From contig NC_134032.1 in the NCBI RefSeq assembly GCF_964204645.1, positions 3,434,916 through 3,498,915 on the forward strand: a stretch of 64,000 nt of DNA, given 5' to 3'. The position numbers were made by a program, and so were the translations under genes. The DNA is from Tubulanus polymorphus. Taxonomy: Eukaryota > Nemertea > Palaeonemertea > Tubulaniformes > Tubulanidae. Below the pieces are notes generated by a model, which saw nothing but the letters and a program-made list of their open reading frames with translations, was not told the DNA's origin and searched no databases. Shown here one piece after another: positions 42,612 to 53,467 of the stretch (the stretch's first letter is position 1; each line of letters opens with the position of its first letter).

Positions 42612-42700
42612 TTTAATACTATATTTTTTATTAAAATTGATTTTAGAAGTTCAATGATTTAAATGTTATTCATTTATATATGAATATTTTAAGAGTAATG
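42612..42700. repeat. Right sub-terminal repeat of inner element
   Basis: Inverted copy of the sequence just inside the left terminus (26,972-27,053), including ATATATGAATATTTTAAG. It ends in AGTAAT and then joins outer-element zinc-finger sequence, so the right palindrome is missing. Loss of a long palindrome by deletion, in the genome or in cloning or assembly, would explain this. Confidence 0.7.
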
Positions 42701-43066
42701 TAATAGAAAATCCAACAGTTATAAATCCAAAATTTAATAAAATGAATATATTAGATTAAACATTTATAGATTATTTCTCGAGTAATGATATAGTTACCAT
42801 ATTGAAAAAGTTAGATTAAACCAAATGTAACTTATGCAATGAACTTATTTGAACTTAAATATGATGATTTTAGAGAATTTTTAAATAAACATCCATCTAA
42901 AAATGAAATCGAAAATTATATTCCAAAAATATTTTCAAGAGAAACATTCAATAAATATAAACTCGGGAATCGTTCAGGAATTATACCAATGAAAATGCGA
43001 AGGAATATATGGTTAGAATATGATAAGCTTAAAGAAAAATATGAAAATGAAAATGAAAAAGATTAA
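42701..43066 (+). pseudogene. C-terminal remainder of outer zinc-finger gene
   Basis: Matches the last 120 codons of 36,077-36,935 from TAATAGAAAATCC onward, so it continues the gene interrupted at 26,705; about 9-12 bp at the breakpoint are lost. Small deletions near 42,760 and 42,817 shift the frame. The last open part is 42,839-43,066 (75 residues). This piece is the strongest sign of nested insertion. Confidence 0.8.
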
Positions 43067-43075
43067 GTTCTATTT

Positions 43076-43430
43076 ATATATTGATGGATGAGTTGGATGA
43101 GTTGGATTAGTTGGATGAGTGGAAGAGTGGAAGAGTGTAATATTATATATATTTTACTTTTTAACACATGAATTGGAAGAATAGTATGAGTATAAATATA
43201 ATATTTGTATTCTTTATTAAATTTAACACAATATATATATTATTAAAATAATATTTAAATATAGTATAAAATTGATAAAATAACTTCAAATCAAACTCTT
43301 ACTGTTTTAAAAATAAAAAACATATGTAAATTATATATTATTACACTCACCCATTCATCCACTCATCCAATTCATCCAATTCATCCAATTCATCCACTCA
43401 TCCATCAAGCATATTCAAAATTCTCTAATA
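43076..43430. repeat. Central inverted minisatellite of outer element
   Basis: Left arm (about 43,076-43,138) with GATGAGTTG and GTGGAAGAG units, right arm (about 43,345-43,412) with their reverse complements, AT-rich core between. Same design as 36,942-37,553 but shorter. Confidence 0.75.
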
Positions 43431-43445
43431 TTTTAAATTAGGATT

Positions 43446-44056
43446 TTATTTTATAAATTTATATTCATAGGGAAATTGTAATCTCAGTAATAATTTTGAA
43501 CCTTTATTATTCTTTAATTTATTCATATATTCATCATGTAACTCAGTAGGTATAATTTGATTTTCTTCCAATGATTGTTGCATAGATTTTTATCTTTGTT
43601 ATAAAATAAAACTAGAAATCTAATGTTTTCTCTAAAGTCTTTAACAATTGAATTATATTTTTGATTTAAAACCCAAGTTGTTATCCCGAAATGTCTTCCA
43701 GAGAAAGCCAAATAACATAACTCACTTTCTCTAACTTTTGAATCATGTAAATTTGCGCAATCATCTATAATGAATAATGTATTTGATCCTTTATAAGTAT
43801 CAATTGCTATTTTAATACAATTATCTAAATTTTCTTTTACTGTTTTAGGGTCTAATATAATAAACTTTTTTATCTTAACTATATCTCTATTATATGTTTT
43901 ATTCATTTCATAAGTAGGACAGAATAATATTGTATTATCAAAATGATTCTTATAAATAGTTTCTAACAAGTCTAATATGAAATGTGTTTTACCACAATTG
44001 GTTACTCCAGTTATTAACATATTATGCGGTTCAAATATAAATAAATCTTTATTCAT
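43446..44056 (-). pseudogene. Packaging ATPase, frameshifted copy
   Basis: Homolog of 37,570-38,184 with intact Walker A and B. A one-base loss in a T-run near 43,588 shifts the frame, so the open product stops at 43,523 (177 residues) with a changed tail. Homology in another frame goes on to 43,446. A codon is also missing near residue 62. Start overlaps the integrase stop by 8 bases, as in the inner element. Confidence 0.85.
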
Positions 44057-45137
44057 TTATTCTTTTAATTTTACTAGATAAAATCCATTCATTAAATTTA
44101 TCATCGTATCCTTTATATTTCACTAGAGAATATTTCTTACCGCGTAATGTTTTTGTTTTCAATACCTTTTCTATCTTGTATTCTATTTCATCTGGATTTG
44201 GTACTAATGATAATTCTTGTTCATAAAAATAAACTAATATTTCTTCATCTTTTAAGTCAAATAATTTATAAACAAAAGGTTTAGTTAATATTATCTTTTT
44301 AATTTGAAATATTTCTTCAGTAAAATTAGTGGTATAACCTTTATAAAATGTTTTTCTATATTTCGATATTCTAATATGTTGTCCAATTTTAAATTTGGGT
44401 TCTCCAAAATCATGTGTAACTAATGCTCCATATAAATTATTCCAAACTATTTCTGAATTATCTTCTTTTCTAGCTTGTATAGGTTTCATATTTATAGAAC
44501 TATGTTTAGAATTATTATAACCTTTCACTAAATCATCTAACACATTGATATATTTATATGTTTCATTAGCAGTAAAATATTTCCACATTCTAGTTTTCAA
44601 TGTTTTATTAAATCTTTCTATAATAGATGCTTTTTTATCTGAATGTGTTGAAAAATATTCTACATCGTTATCAGATAATAGTTTTTTGAAATGTTTGTTA
44701 TAAAATTCCTTACCTTCATCAAATTGTATCTTATCTGGAATAGCTTCTTTAAATATAGATTTAAAAGCATTTGTTACTTCTATTCCAGTTTTATTTTTGA
44801 TTGGAATTGACCACGCGTATCTACTGAATATATCTATAACATTTAAAATCCAAAAATATCCTTTGTTATATTTTTCTAAGTTTTTCATATCAATTAAATC
44901 AGCTTGCCATTGTTGGTCAATATATTAAACCATTACTTTTCTTGTTAAATATTTTTTATCCATCTTTTTATGAATTTGATATGTGGGTTGATTTTGTAAC
45001 CATGATTTTAATTCACTATATTTTATTTTTTCTTTATCGGATTTAATTTTATCCCATAGTTCCGAAACACTTGAATATGAAACTTCACTTTCTGGGTTAT
45101 AATATAAATCTCTTAAATATTGTTCTTTTTTCATCAT
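44049..45137 (-). pseudogene. Retroviral-type integrase with chromodomain, one stop
   Basis: A TAA at about 44,925-44,927 splits it. The upstream part (45,137-44,928) has the basic N-terminal domain. The downstream frame from 44,888 (279 residues) holds the core, with IQFDEGKEFYN and KASIIERFNKT giving the second Asp and the Glu about 34 positions apart, and a C-terminal chromodomain (about 232-275). The first catalytic Asp (WQADLIDM region) lies just after the stop. This is the better of the two integrase copies. By family it joins the viral ends to chromosomal DNA. Confidence 0.85.
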
Positions 45138-45140
45138 ATT

Positions 45141-45530
45141 TTAATCCATTAATAATATTTTAGATTTATTTTCATTTGATTTGTTTTCTGGTGGTTTATT
45201 GTCTGGATAACGAAGTTTCCGTTCATCATTATCATTATCACTTTCATTATTATTAAATTTATATTTATATATTACACCAGAGAATATAATTACTGTGATT
45301 AATCCAATTGTAATATATAATTTATTATTACTTCCAGCATTAGAAGAATTAGATAAATTATTATTTGAATTAATACCAGATTCATTTATATCAGTTAATT
45401 TCTTTTTCTTAGCTTTTTTTAATTCTGCAGATCTTTTACCTAATTCCCTTGCCCATTTAATTTGTTTCTCAGATCTAAGCTTTTTCTTAATATCACCGTG
45501 TGGGTGTTTAACGGTACCATCTTCACTCAT
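45141..45530 (-). CDS. Single-pass membrane protein, 129 residues
   Basis: Intact counterpart of 39,268-39,627, with the same basic N-terminus and membrane segment (KLYITIGLITVIIFSGVIYK). It has a ten-residue addition near its N-terminus (DGTVKHPHGD) that is absent from the inner copy and resembles an addition in the neighbouring gene. Start overlaps the upstream gene's end. Confidence 0.65.
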   Translation of the reverse strand: MSEDGTVKHPHGDIKKKLRSEKQIKWARELGKRSAELKKAKKKKLTDINESGINSNNNLSNSSNAGSNNKLYITIGLITVIIFSGVIYKYKFNNNESDNDNDERKLRYPDNKPPENKSNENKSKILLMD

Positions 45531-46140
45531 TTATTTTACTTAACTTTTGTTCTGATTCATCTTCTGTTTCGCCGTGTGGATGTTGTGCGGCACCATCTGT
45601 TTCGATCTTACCTGATTTATTATCTTTACATACTATAGGTTTAATGTTAGAAAATGTTATAACTCCAGTCGAAATCAATGTCATAACCGATCCTAATTGG
45701 AATGAAGCGTATCCAACCCATTTTTGTAATTCAGTCATAACTAAGAAGTCATTTTTTAAATCACTATATAATTTATTTTCATCATTAATTGGCATTAGCC
45801 GGTTACATAATTTTGAATAACATTTGATAAAACCATTAGAAATAGAATCATTTATTCTAGCTAATCTTGACTCTTCATAAATCTTAAAATATTTGATTAC
45901 TTTTTCTTTGTTCATATTATCTAATTCTTGAAAAGTTATTGTTTTACCAATAAACTCTTTAGATTTTCCACCGGCAATCAATAGTTCTAGATGATGCTTA
46001 CAATATAAGTAGTATTCATAATCTATATTGTTATTAACTTGAATAGAATTAGAAACAACTGTATCTTTATTATCACTTATACCCAAATCATCTAATGTCT
46101 TTTCAATATCAATATTATTCTTATTAGATTTCTTTGACAT
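45523..46140 (-). CDS. Unknown protein with one hydrophobic segment, 205 residues
   Basis: Intact counterpart of 39,620-40,225. The N-terminal acidic part differs, the middle is conserved, and the C-terminal tail has DGAAQHPHGE, the second copy of the HPHG cassette. Start context AATATAAATG. Family not recognised. Confidence 0.6.
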   Translation of the reverse strand: MSKKSNKNNIDIEKTLDDLGISDNKDTVVSNSIQVNNNIDYEYYLYCKHHLELLIAGGKSKEFIGKTITFQELDNMNKEKVIKYFKIYEESRLARINDSISNGFIKCYSKLCNRLMPINDENKLYSDLKNDFLVMTELQKWVGYASFQLGSVMTLISTGVITFSNIKPIVCKDNKSGKIETDGAAQHPHGETEDESEQKLSKINE

Positions 46141-46418
46141 TTATATTAGAGAAATTTAATAAGAAAAATATTATAAGTATTATAAAATGATACTAGCTAG
46201 TTAAAGCTAAAGAATTCTAGTATTAGTTATTGTTTTTTTAGAATTTTTTATTTGTGATATAAAGTATTCTTTTTTGAAAAGAAAATATTAAAAATTAAAA
46301 TAGAAATTATAGATAGTTGAAGTTATTGTCTTTTTAATATATTTTATTTGAATTCTATTTGATATCTCACTACTTTTGTTTATCTATTAGGAGCAGTAGT
46401 TATAAATGTGCAGATAAG

Positions 46419-47093
46419 TCATTTCGGATCCTTGATATCAAATTCCTCAACATATTGTTCGTTATTTGGATCATTGTTCCATAATTCAACAAATGTCTTT
46501 GCTTTATCCAGTTGATCTAAATATAATTTCATATCTAGTTTATTAGATTTAATTATGTTTTCCTTCTTTTCTAAAGGTCTTAAATTCTTCCAATTCCAAA
46601 TAAGTTTTTTATTGTATTCATCATTCATGTTAAATTTAGATATTGGTAACACGTGATCAATATGAAAGTATTCACCATAATTATCTATATTCATTTTATC
46701 ATCGAATTGAAATATAATCCATGATTTGAGAAATTCATCTGAACAACCCAATAGATTAGATAGTGTTTCTGAATGTGTTTCTTTGTTGAATAATTGTGTT
46801 AATCTAGATCTTAAGCATTGTTTCAACCTAAAATTAAGATCTGTTTGATATCTTCCTCTAATATATTCTGTCATATAATCATTGTAAGCTTCTCTATTAT
46901 CTTCTCGATATTGTTTGGTATATAGTTTAGTACAAGTTTTACAACAATATTGAAAACCATCTTTGCTAATCTTACGCTTACTAAATTCTGTTAATGATTT
47001 ATCTAATTGACATTTAGAACACTTCTTGTAATATATATTTATAACACCAGTGTTATTTGTAATATTGATAATTTGTGGTTGTTCTGATTCCAT
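46419..47093 (-). CDS. HNH endonuclease with zinc-ribbon N-terminus, outer copy
   Basis: 224 residues, intact. CxxC pairs near the N-terminus and HIDHVLPIS...NLRPLEKKEN core as in 40,452-41,120. The tail NNDPNNEQYVEE is the part that recurs in the hybrid ORF at 48,436-48,609. The retention of two intact copies contrasts with the broken integrase and polymerase of the same element. Confidence 0.8.
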   Translation of the reverse strand: MESEQPQIINITNNTGVINIYYKKCSKCQLDKSLTEFSKRKISKDGFQYCCKTCTKLYTKQYREDNREAYNDYMTEYIRGRYQTDLNFRLKQCLRSRLTQLFNKETHSETLSNLLGCSDEFLKSWIIFQFDDKMNIDNYGEYFHIDHVLPISKFNMNDEYNKKLIWNWKNLRPLEKKENIIKSNKLDMKLYLDQLDKAKTFVELWNNDPNNEQYVEEFDIKDPK

Positions 47094-47130
47094 TTATTAT
47101 ACACATTTTTTTACTAAATTGGTTAATATT

Positions 47131-47217
47131 TTAGAATCCTCTTCCATTTCTTCGACCAACGTCATCCTTTTTCATTCCTCGTTGCTTTTGATAAATTGTT
47201 TCGATTCCTTGATATCT
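47131..47217 (-). CDS. Possible small basic peptide ORF, outer copy
   Basis: Same frame, stop and near-identical product as 41,160-41,246; one Thr/Ile difference and silent changes. An in-frame TGA lies just upstream in this copy, so translation would need the internal Met or splicing. Tentative. Confidence 0.3.
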   Translation of the reverse strand, partial: RYQGIETIYQKQRGMKKDDVGRRNGRGF

Positions 47218-47239
47218 AAATCATACCAGTTACAATACC

Positions 47240-47480
47240 CGCGTCACATGCGGCCATTTATGGCCGGTTTTGCTTAATGCACATGTGTTAATCATAATTA
47301 TAAATTCATTCTATAAATTCTGTAAAATAGAAACAACTGAACATAGAAAATTCGAACGCATTCATGTTCTCGTCACATGCGTTACATGTGTCACATGCGG
47401 CCATTTATGGCCGGTTTTGCTTAATGCGAATGCGTTAATCATAATAGAAACGACTGAACATAAAAATTCACAAATCAGAT
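47240..47480. repeat. Iteron array with hairpins, outer copy
   Basis: Two units with stem CGGCCA-TTTA-TGGCCG (near 47,252 and 47,398), followed by TTTTGCTTAATGCACATGTG or TTTTGCTTAATGCGAATGCG and TAATCATAAT; ATTCATTCTATAAATTCTG follows the first. Fewer units than the inner element. Also contains ATGCGTTACATGTGTCACATG words. Confidence 0.6.
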
Positions 47481-48435
47481 TTACACAATACATTATACAA
47501 GTTGTTCAGTCATTTCTTCCAATACATCATTTGATTTCTATAAATACAATTTATAATTACAAACATTTTTCAATTGCCGGTAAATATTTAACTACATCAA
47601 CAAATGTTAAACTTAATCATTGGAGTCTTAATGTTTGTGAAATTCTTATATTTCTTCTTCGATCTTTTGGCGATTCTATTGGTTTGATATCCACCGGTTT
47701 GTGCGTGTTTAATTTGACACCAGTTCCACAGTTGTATATAGGTTTATTTGACTCTGGGCCTAGTTCCACAGTTATCTAAAAGATATACCAAAATATAAAT
47801 TGCTACACATAAATATATTTAAAGGTTTCATATTTAGCGGCCCTAATAAACAAAAACTGTACTTACATTTAACTCTCGAACTGTAAACTGTATATGATGC
47901 GGCGTTTATGAGACTGTTATGATACAGCGTTTATGAGAATATCCTGGTTATGGACGCAACGTTTATGATACTATATCCTGGTTATGACACAATGTTTATG
48001 AGACTATATCCGTTGAAAAGCGATCGATATATGCTGGTATTTCGTTCTGTGTGTGTATACGCAACTAATTGCTTTTCACCCGTCGACTGTCAAGCGTCTG
48101 ATGTGCGCGCCTATTTATACTATTCTATGTCCAGAAACATCTAGAACAAGCGTGTTGAGACTTGCAAATTATGACACTTTTGATTGGTTAGAGCTTAGTT
48201 GTCCAGAAACATCTAGAAAGCGCGTCGTGACTTGTAAATTATGAGATTTGTGATTCGGTAACGTCCGCTGTATACACAACACGTTGAGACTTGTAAATAT
48301 AGTTGAAAAAAAATCAATAATAAAGGCATTTAGATCAATGAAATTAATTAACTCTTTACAATTGAAATATAAGCTGGTAACATATGTTTACTAGAGCTAA
48401 TACAACCAACTATATAGCTGAGTATTATCAGGCGT
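47481..48435. other. Right-end non-coding region of outer element
   Basis: Alignable in patches with 41,651-42,404. From 47,880 to 48,290 it contains imperfect tandem words (GATACAGCGTTTATGAGA / GACGCAACGTTTATGATA, and GTCCAGAAACATCTAGAA twice), a locally repeated block. Open frames here are not conserved, and I do not call genes. Confidence 0.4.
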
Positions 48436-48609
48436 TTATAACGATTCAACGTATTTTTCACTATGTGTTGAGTTCCATAATTCAATAAATGTTATTGCTT
48501 TAACCAACTGGACTAAAAACAAATGTGTTCTAGTTTTATTGTGTCTTGCTTTTTGAGATTTATCTATACTTCTCTTACATGTTGGGCAGTAGTACTTATT
48601 TGCTTCCAT
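48436..48609 (-). CDS. Hybrid ORF: polymerase zinc-finger start joined to HNH tail, outer copy
   Basis: 57 residues, open from ATG 48,609 to TAA 48,436. The first 30 match the polymerase N-terminal finger (CPTCKRSIDKSQKARHNKT); the rest resembles the HNH C-terminus (FIELWN...KYVESL). The junction lies about 8 codons earlier than in 42,405-42,611, yet the frame is kept. Upstream of the ATG it runs directly into the truncated inverted polymerase. Confidence 0.55.
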   Translation of the reverse strand: MEANKYYCPTCKRSIDKSQKARHNKTRTHLFLVQLVKAITFIELWNSTHSEKYVESL

Positions 48610-51600
48610 TTTCATACATTAGTAATTTTGATAATTCTAAAACTGAAGCGCCAACATAGATTGGTTTATTAAATTTCATTGATGTTCTTCTCATCTTAAC
48701 TGCAGCTAAATTTTTATCAAATATTCTGTTACCAATGAACTTAGGATATGATTGTAAATGTCTAATTCTTTTACCATTACTAACTAACTCAATATCATTT
48801 CTATTTCTAATATTTTCACAAGTCTTACCATAGAATGCATTATTCATTAACTTGAAGAAATCTTTCTCAAAATCAGTTTTAGCTTTAGTTCTCTGTTTGG
48901 TGTTAAAATCTATATATTTTTCTAACCACTTAGATTGACTAAATGAAATATATCTATGTACTTTTTTTAGAACCATTCCTTGTTTTAGATAAAACTTTAA
49001 CATTCTATAATGTACTACATATTTATATTTATCTTCTTGAGTTACCATTAACTTTTCTGTATGAATATGATTTTCGGGTTTAATTCGTTTTTTGGTAATT
49101 TGATAATTCTTCATAAGTTACAGTTTTATGTTCGGGACAGTAAGCTAGATTTCTAGATTTAAATTTTTTATCTTCAGGATATTCTAAATCTACAACAAAT
49201 AAGTAACCAGTATCTGAATCATCTGCAATATCTAGAATTCTTTTCTTCCAATCAAATTTATCATTATTTTCATTCTGTAAAACTTCACTTATTTCAAATA
49301 CTCCATAAGGTTGTGGTTCCATCATTGCCCAACTATACAAATTATTTGCATCTATATATAATAACTTATATCCAGGGTTATCATTTACATTGAAATATCT
49401 ATCCCCTAATACACCTGAAACTCCTCCTCTTATAGATTTTTCAAATAATAGTAATTGATCTATATTTGTTAACAAATCCATTTTTATATCTGTAAATTTT
49501 AATCCACAATCCCATGTTAATCCTGGTGATGAATAACAATGCCATGGATCAATATTAAAATATTTTAGGTTAACATCTCTAAACCTTTCGAATATATCGG
49601 TTAATAATAATACATCTGATTTTAAGTATATATCTACTAATTGCCCATGATTTTCTATTTTGAAATGATTCCAAATATTCAATGTTCTATTATATACTTC
49701 ATCTTTATCATATTCATTTTTTAATTCATCATAAAATTGTTCTTTTAATAATTCAGTTATGTTAAAATGATTATGTGATTTATAAAATGAATATGGAATT
49801 GCTCCTTTATATCTCATTAATTGAAAATCATCATTATTTGGATAGTGTTGTTTTAATATTTTTAATTCATCATCAACTAATGATTTTGATAAGTTATCTA
49901 ATGAACTATTTAAAGATCTATATGAATCTATAAATCTTAAACACCCAAATTGGAATGATATAAAATTCTCAGATGTTTTAGCTAACATTCTAAATTTATA
50001 AGTTGGTATTTTATCTTTTGATCTATTTGAATTTAATCTTTCTATTTCATTATTAATTTCTTCTATTTTATGGCATAACTGTTTGATAAATAAATGTGCA
50101 TCATATCCTGTTAAATTATGAAATATAACTGGTACAAAGTTTATTTTCTTAGCTTGTAAGTTACAATTCTCATGTGCAGCGCCTCTAAACTTTCCGCTCA
50201 AATGATCATGGTCTCTTACTTTTTTATCTTTATAATTAAATATCTTTTCACAATAATAACATTTACCTGAAAACACAAATTCTTCTTTATCTTCTTCTGT
50301 CATTATAATGTCTATATTTGTATTCAATAATTTACTAAATCTTATTTCATATTCAATTAATAAGTCACAAAAATGATTGATAACATTTTCATTTCTATAA
50401 TCATAATATTCACTTTCAATTAGTTCTGGATAATCAGATTTAATATATAACCCGAAAGCAGCAGCTGATTGATGAATCTTTTTAATAGTGTTTGTTTTTG
50501 GTGGTTCATCTGAAAAATCATTTTCATTCGAATTTAATTTCTTTCTTTTATAATATATTTCTTTTCTATCTTGATCAGTTAATTCTTTATTTAATGATTC
50601 AAAATCTCCATATATTACAAATGGTACTTTATTTTTGTAATCATATTTTTTGAATTATAATATTTTATCCTTTTCATTTGGTAAAACTAATTTACAATAA
50701 TCATGATTTTCACATAATTGTTTATGATTTAATAATGCACTTTCATTACTGAATCTATGTAAACATTTTCTACAAAGATATATTTTACGAGTGTGATCAT
50801 TTTCTGATTTAAAAAATAAATCGATTTGTTTAATCCACATATAATGATTCTCATAATATAGTATATCTATAACATCGTTTGAATCATAATCTTTTGATAG
50901 GTATAAAGGTTCTAATGTATTGTGTTTTATATTATTACCTTTTGTTTTTGGTAATTTGATTAAATCGAATACATTTATCTTTATATTATTATCTCTTTCT
51001 ATTTTTGGGACGTTTTTAATTATAACAGGATACTTATCTATCTTATAATTATTTTCAAATGGTTTATAATGAGTTAATCTACAAATATTATAAGTTGCAG
51101 GATGTAAGCAACTAATTATTGACCATAGAAAACATTTATCATCAGAATTTTGTACATTTATAACAGCATTAGTTTTAAATGGTAATTTGATATAACTTGA
51201 TCCGTTAATATTATCATCTTTATAATATGATACATTATTTTCATCAATTGGTTTTGATTTAGTTAACTTATTATATTTTGTGTTATAAACATGTAAAGTC
51301 ATAAATATTATCTCATCAAATATTAAACCTGATCCTTCAAAATATTTCTCTTCTATTTTAGTTTTTACTTCATTATAACATTTATCTAATTTATCATCTA
51401 TATGTTGTTTATATATAATATGTTGTGAATGAGAATTTATATTATGTATTGGTTTATCTTCAGATTTTATAAACTTTACTTTCACTGATATACTAATTTT
51501 AGGATATTCAACATCAGTTATTATTTTTATTATTTCTTTCATATTTTCTAAATGTTTTTTATTTTCTTCTAATGTTTTACCTTTATGAAATTTAAACTCA

Positions 51601-52051
51601 ATAGCTGCTGGACCAATATCACTTTTAAATGCTTCGGTTATCTCTATATCTTTTTTATTATCTAATGAATTAATATAATTTCTTACATCTTCCATGTATG
51701 GTCTTTTATTGTTTAATTTATTTTTTATGTTTTTAATTGTCTTCTGTTTCTTATAATTATCTTTATCAAAATAATCTTCACCTAAAATATCATTATTCTT
51801 ATTTCTAATATGACTTTTAGATTTTAAATGTTCTTTTTAATATCTTTTATCACTGAATGATTGATTACATGAATCACATTTGTATGTTTCTTTTTCATTC
51901 TTTAATCATCTAATTTAGTTTCTAATATATCATCTTTATATTCTAGTTTCAATTTATTCTCTAAATGTGTTTTAGTTTTATTGTGTCTTGCTTTTTGGGA
52001 TTTATCTATATTGATTTTACATGTTGAACAGTAGTACTTATTTGCTTCCAT
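48610..52051 (-). pseudogene. Inverted, truncated DNA polymerase copy
   Basis: Begins at ATG 52,051 next to a palindromic terminus and runs leftward. Lesions: a stop near 51,840, a small deletion near 51,906, a stop near 50,656, and a one-base gain near 49,088. It ends at 48,610, within the conserved SKLLMYE segment before motif C, where it meets the hybrid ORF. Exonuclease motifs and polymerase motifs A and B are readable. It is either a third element fragment or an extension of the outer element's right terminal repeat. Confidence 0.85.
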
Positions 52052-52130
52052 TTTAATACTAAAATTTTTATTAAAATTGATTTTAGAAGTTATTCATTTA
52101 TATTTTATTCATGTATATGAATATTTTAAG

Positions 52131-52524
52131 AGTAATAGGGAATATGTTGTTTCAGGTTAAAGGTTGAATGGTCGAGTTCATTAATAACAAATATTAAAAG
52201 TAATTTAAAACTATAATATATTTTCATAACCGTGTGCATTTCAGTTGAATATTATTATTATTTGAATATATTTGATTATATGAATGTGTGTATTGTAAAT
52301 AAATCAATTGGTCGCGGAGCGGAGCGGTAGCGAAGTGGAGCGACCAATTGATTTAATACAATATGCTTTTAAAATTATTGATATCTTAGAATAAATATTT
52401 AGTTTTAATATAAAATGTACACGGTTATGAAAATATATTATAGTTTTAAATTACTTTTAATGTTTTGTTTTTAATGAACTCGACCGTTCGACCTTTGATC
52501 TGAAACAACATATTCCCTATTACT
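52131..52524. repeat. Palindromic right terminus of the cluster
   Basis: A 394-bp fold-back. Outer arms (about 52,131-52,240 and 52,415-52,524) are near-perfect inverted repeats beginning AGTAATAGGGAATATG, with GATCAAAGGTCGAACGGTC in the right arm. The inner part is asymmetric and holds a second hairpin (arms 52,301-52,315 and 52,340-52,354) whose loop is unusually GC-rich (GGAGCGGAGCGGTAGCG). Host DNA follows at 52,525. Confidence 0.8.
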
Positions 52525-52688
52525 CCCGTCAAACTGTTGCGTCACACTTTCATCCGTTCTCACTTTTGTACAATTTACTACAGAACAAACGAGAAAATGA
52601 AGTTAATCAACGCCTTGAAAAATAAAACATATTGCGTAATGTTGTCGATAACGAATTATGTGATACAAATTGTATATTAAGGATAATA
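52525..52688. other. Host DNA between virus cluster and repeat R1
   Basis: 164 bp of unremarkable AT-rich DNA; nothing recognised. It does not match the bases left of 12,678 as a target duplication. Confidence 0.4.
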
Positions 52689-53219
52689 TTGTATTTGTAC
52701 AGATGGATCTCGCGAGAACCCTCGAGAAAATTACGAGATCTCACGATAACATTTGAGAAACGATAAGAGATCCCGTATCGTTTCTCGAAGGTTCTCGCGA
52801 GGAACATACGAGATCCTCGCTAGAAACTTCGGGAAACGCGCCGCGATCTCGTGAGAACCTTCGAGACACTTACGCGAACATGAATCGTCGGTGTTAACGT
52901 ACGGTTTGACGGAAGATACGAAAACTCTATGGCACCAACAACTGCAGGTGACTGGATAAAGCAAAGCGTTATAACTGCACCCATTCCTGTTACCACAATC
53001 TGAAAACAGGCGACAGAACAATACAAACAAAAATTGTTGTTTATAATGTGGATGTACCGACTGAAGCAACTTAAGGAGCTTCAACAAAAGATATCCACGC
53101 AAAATTTCAAAAGTTTTGACCTCGATAAATGTCTACATTCCATTACCTCTACCCCTGTCCATCGAGTAAGAAAACGACCAAAGACATCATGCAGTCATAA
53201 GAAAGAATGACTCTTTTCC
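52689..53219 (+). repeat. Dispersed repeat R1, copy b
   Basis: Same orientation and nearly the same length as 5,514-6,054, from TTGTATTTGTACAGATGG to AATGACTCTTTTCC. Small indels distinguish the copies (an extra CAC near 52,934; a missing block near 53,122). No conserved frame. Confidence 0.75.
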
Positions 53220-53467
53220 GTAATAGTCCCAGGTAACTGATTATTCTATACATGATTTACGTAGAAGAGATGGTGTAGTTCAAATGGAATTCAATATCTT
53301 CCAAACCTAAAAGCGAATAATATTCGCTAAAATACCTTATATTCTATAAATAGATGCATATATTATAACTATTTCTAGATTTATTGACGCATTAGCGAGG
53401 ATCATAATGCATCCCTCACCCGCAACGTTGTTTTATCAGCAAATGGATTCGGTTTTAGGAGGTGCTA

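Larger units (their letters stand above)
26706..42700 (+). mobile_element. Inner polinton-like element
   Basis: It starts with a palindromic terminus at 26,706 inside the outer element's zinc-finger gene. It carries nine left-arm genes rightward, a central repeat, and the right-arm genes leftward. It ends at the AT-rich sub-terminal sequence near 42,612-42,700, where only AGTAAT of the right palindrome is left before outer-element DNA resumes. Length is 16.0 kb; adding the deleted capsid segment (about 2.06 kb) and the missing right palindrome gives about 18.3 kb. It is less decayed than the outer element, as expected for a later arrival, but it is defective. Confidence 0.75.
12678..52524 (+). 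mobile_element. Polinton/Maverick-like endogenous virus cluster: outer element with nested inner element
   Basis: The locus is bounded by inverted palindromic termini that both begin AGTAATAGGG inward from the host DNA. The 5'-AG start agrees with published Polinton ends. The left arm of the outer element (12,678-26,705) and its right arm (about 42,701-48,609) are separated by the inner element. The interrupted zinc-finger gene resumes on the far side, which is the main evidence for nesting. An inverted partial polymerase copy (48,610-52,051) extends the right end. No target-site duplication is seen: the six flanking bases differ (AATATC versus CCCGTC, shifted by one base on the left). The outer element is decayed by frameshifts, stops and a 2.15-kb transposon. 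Confidence 0.8.

Noticed and set aside
47270-48244. ORFs of 63-169 residues in the outer right-end region
   Set aside because: They run through iterons and tandem words, and the inner element has no matching frames.
12678-52524. Six-bp target-site duplication around the whole cluster
   Set aside because: Flanking bases on the left and right do not match, so the ends may be rearranged.
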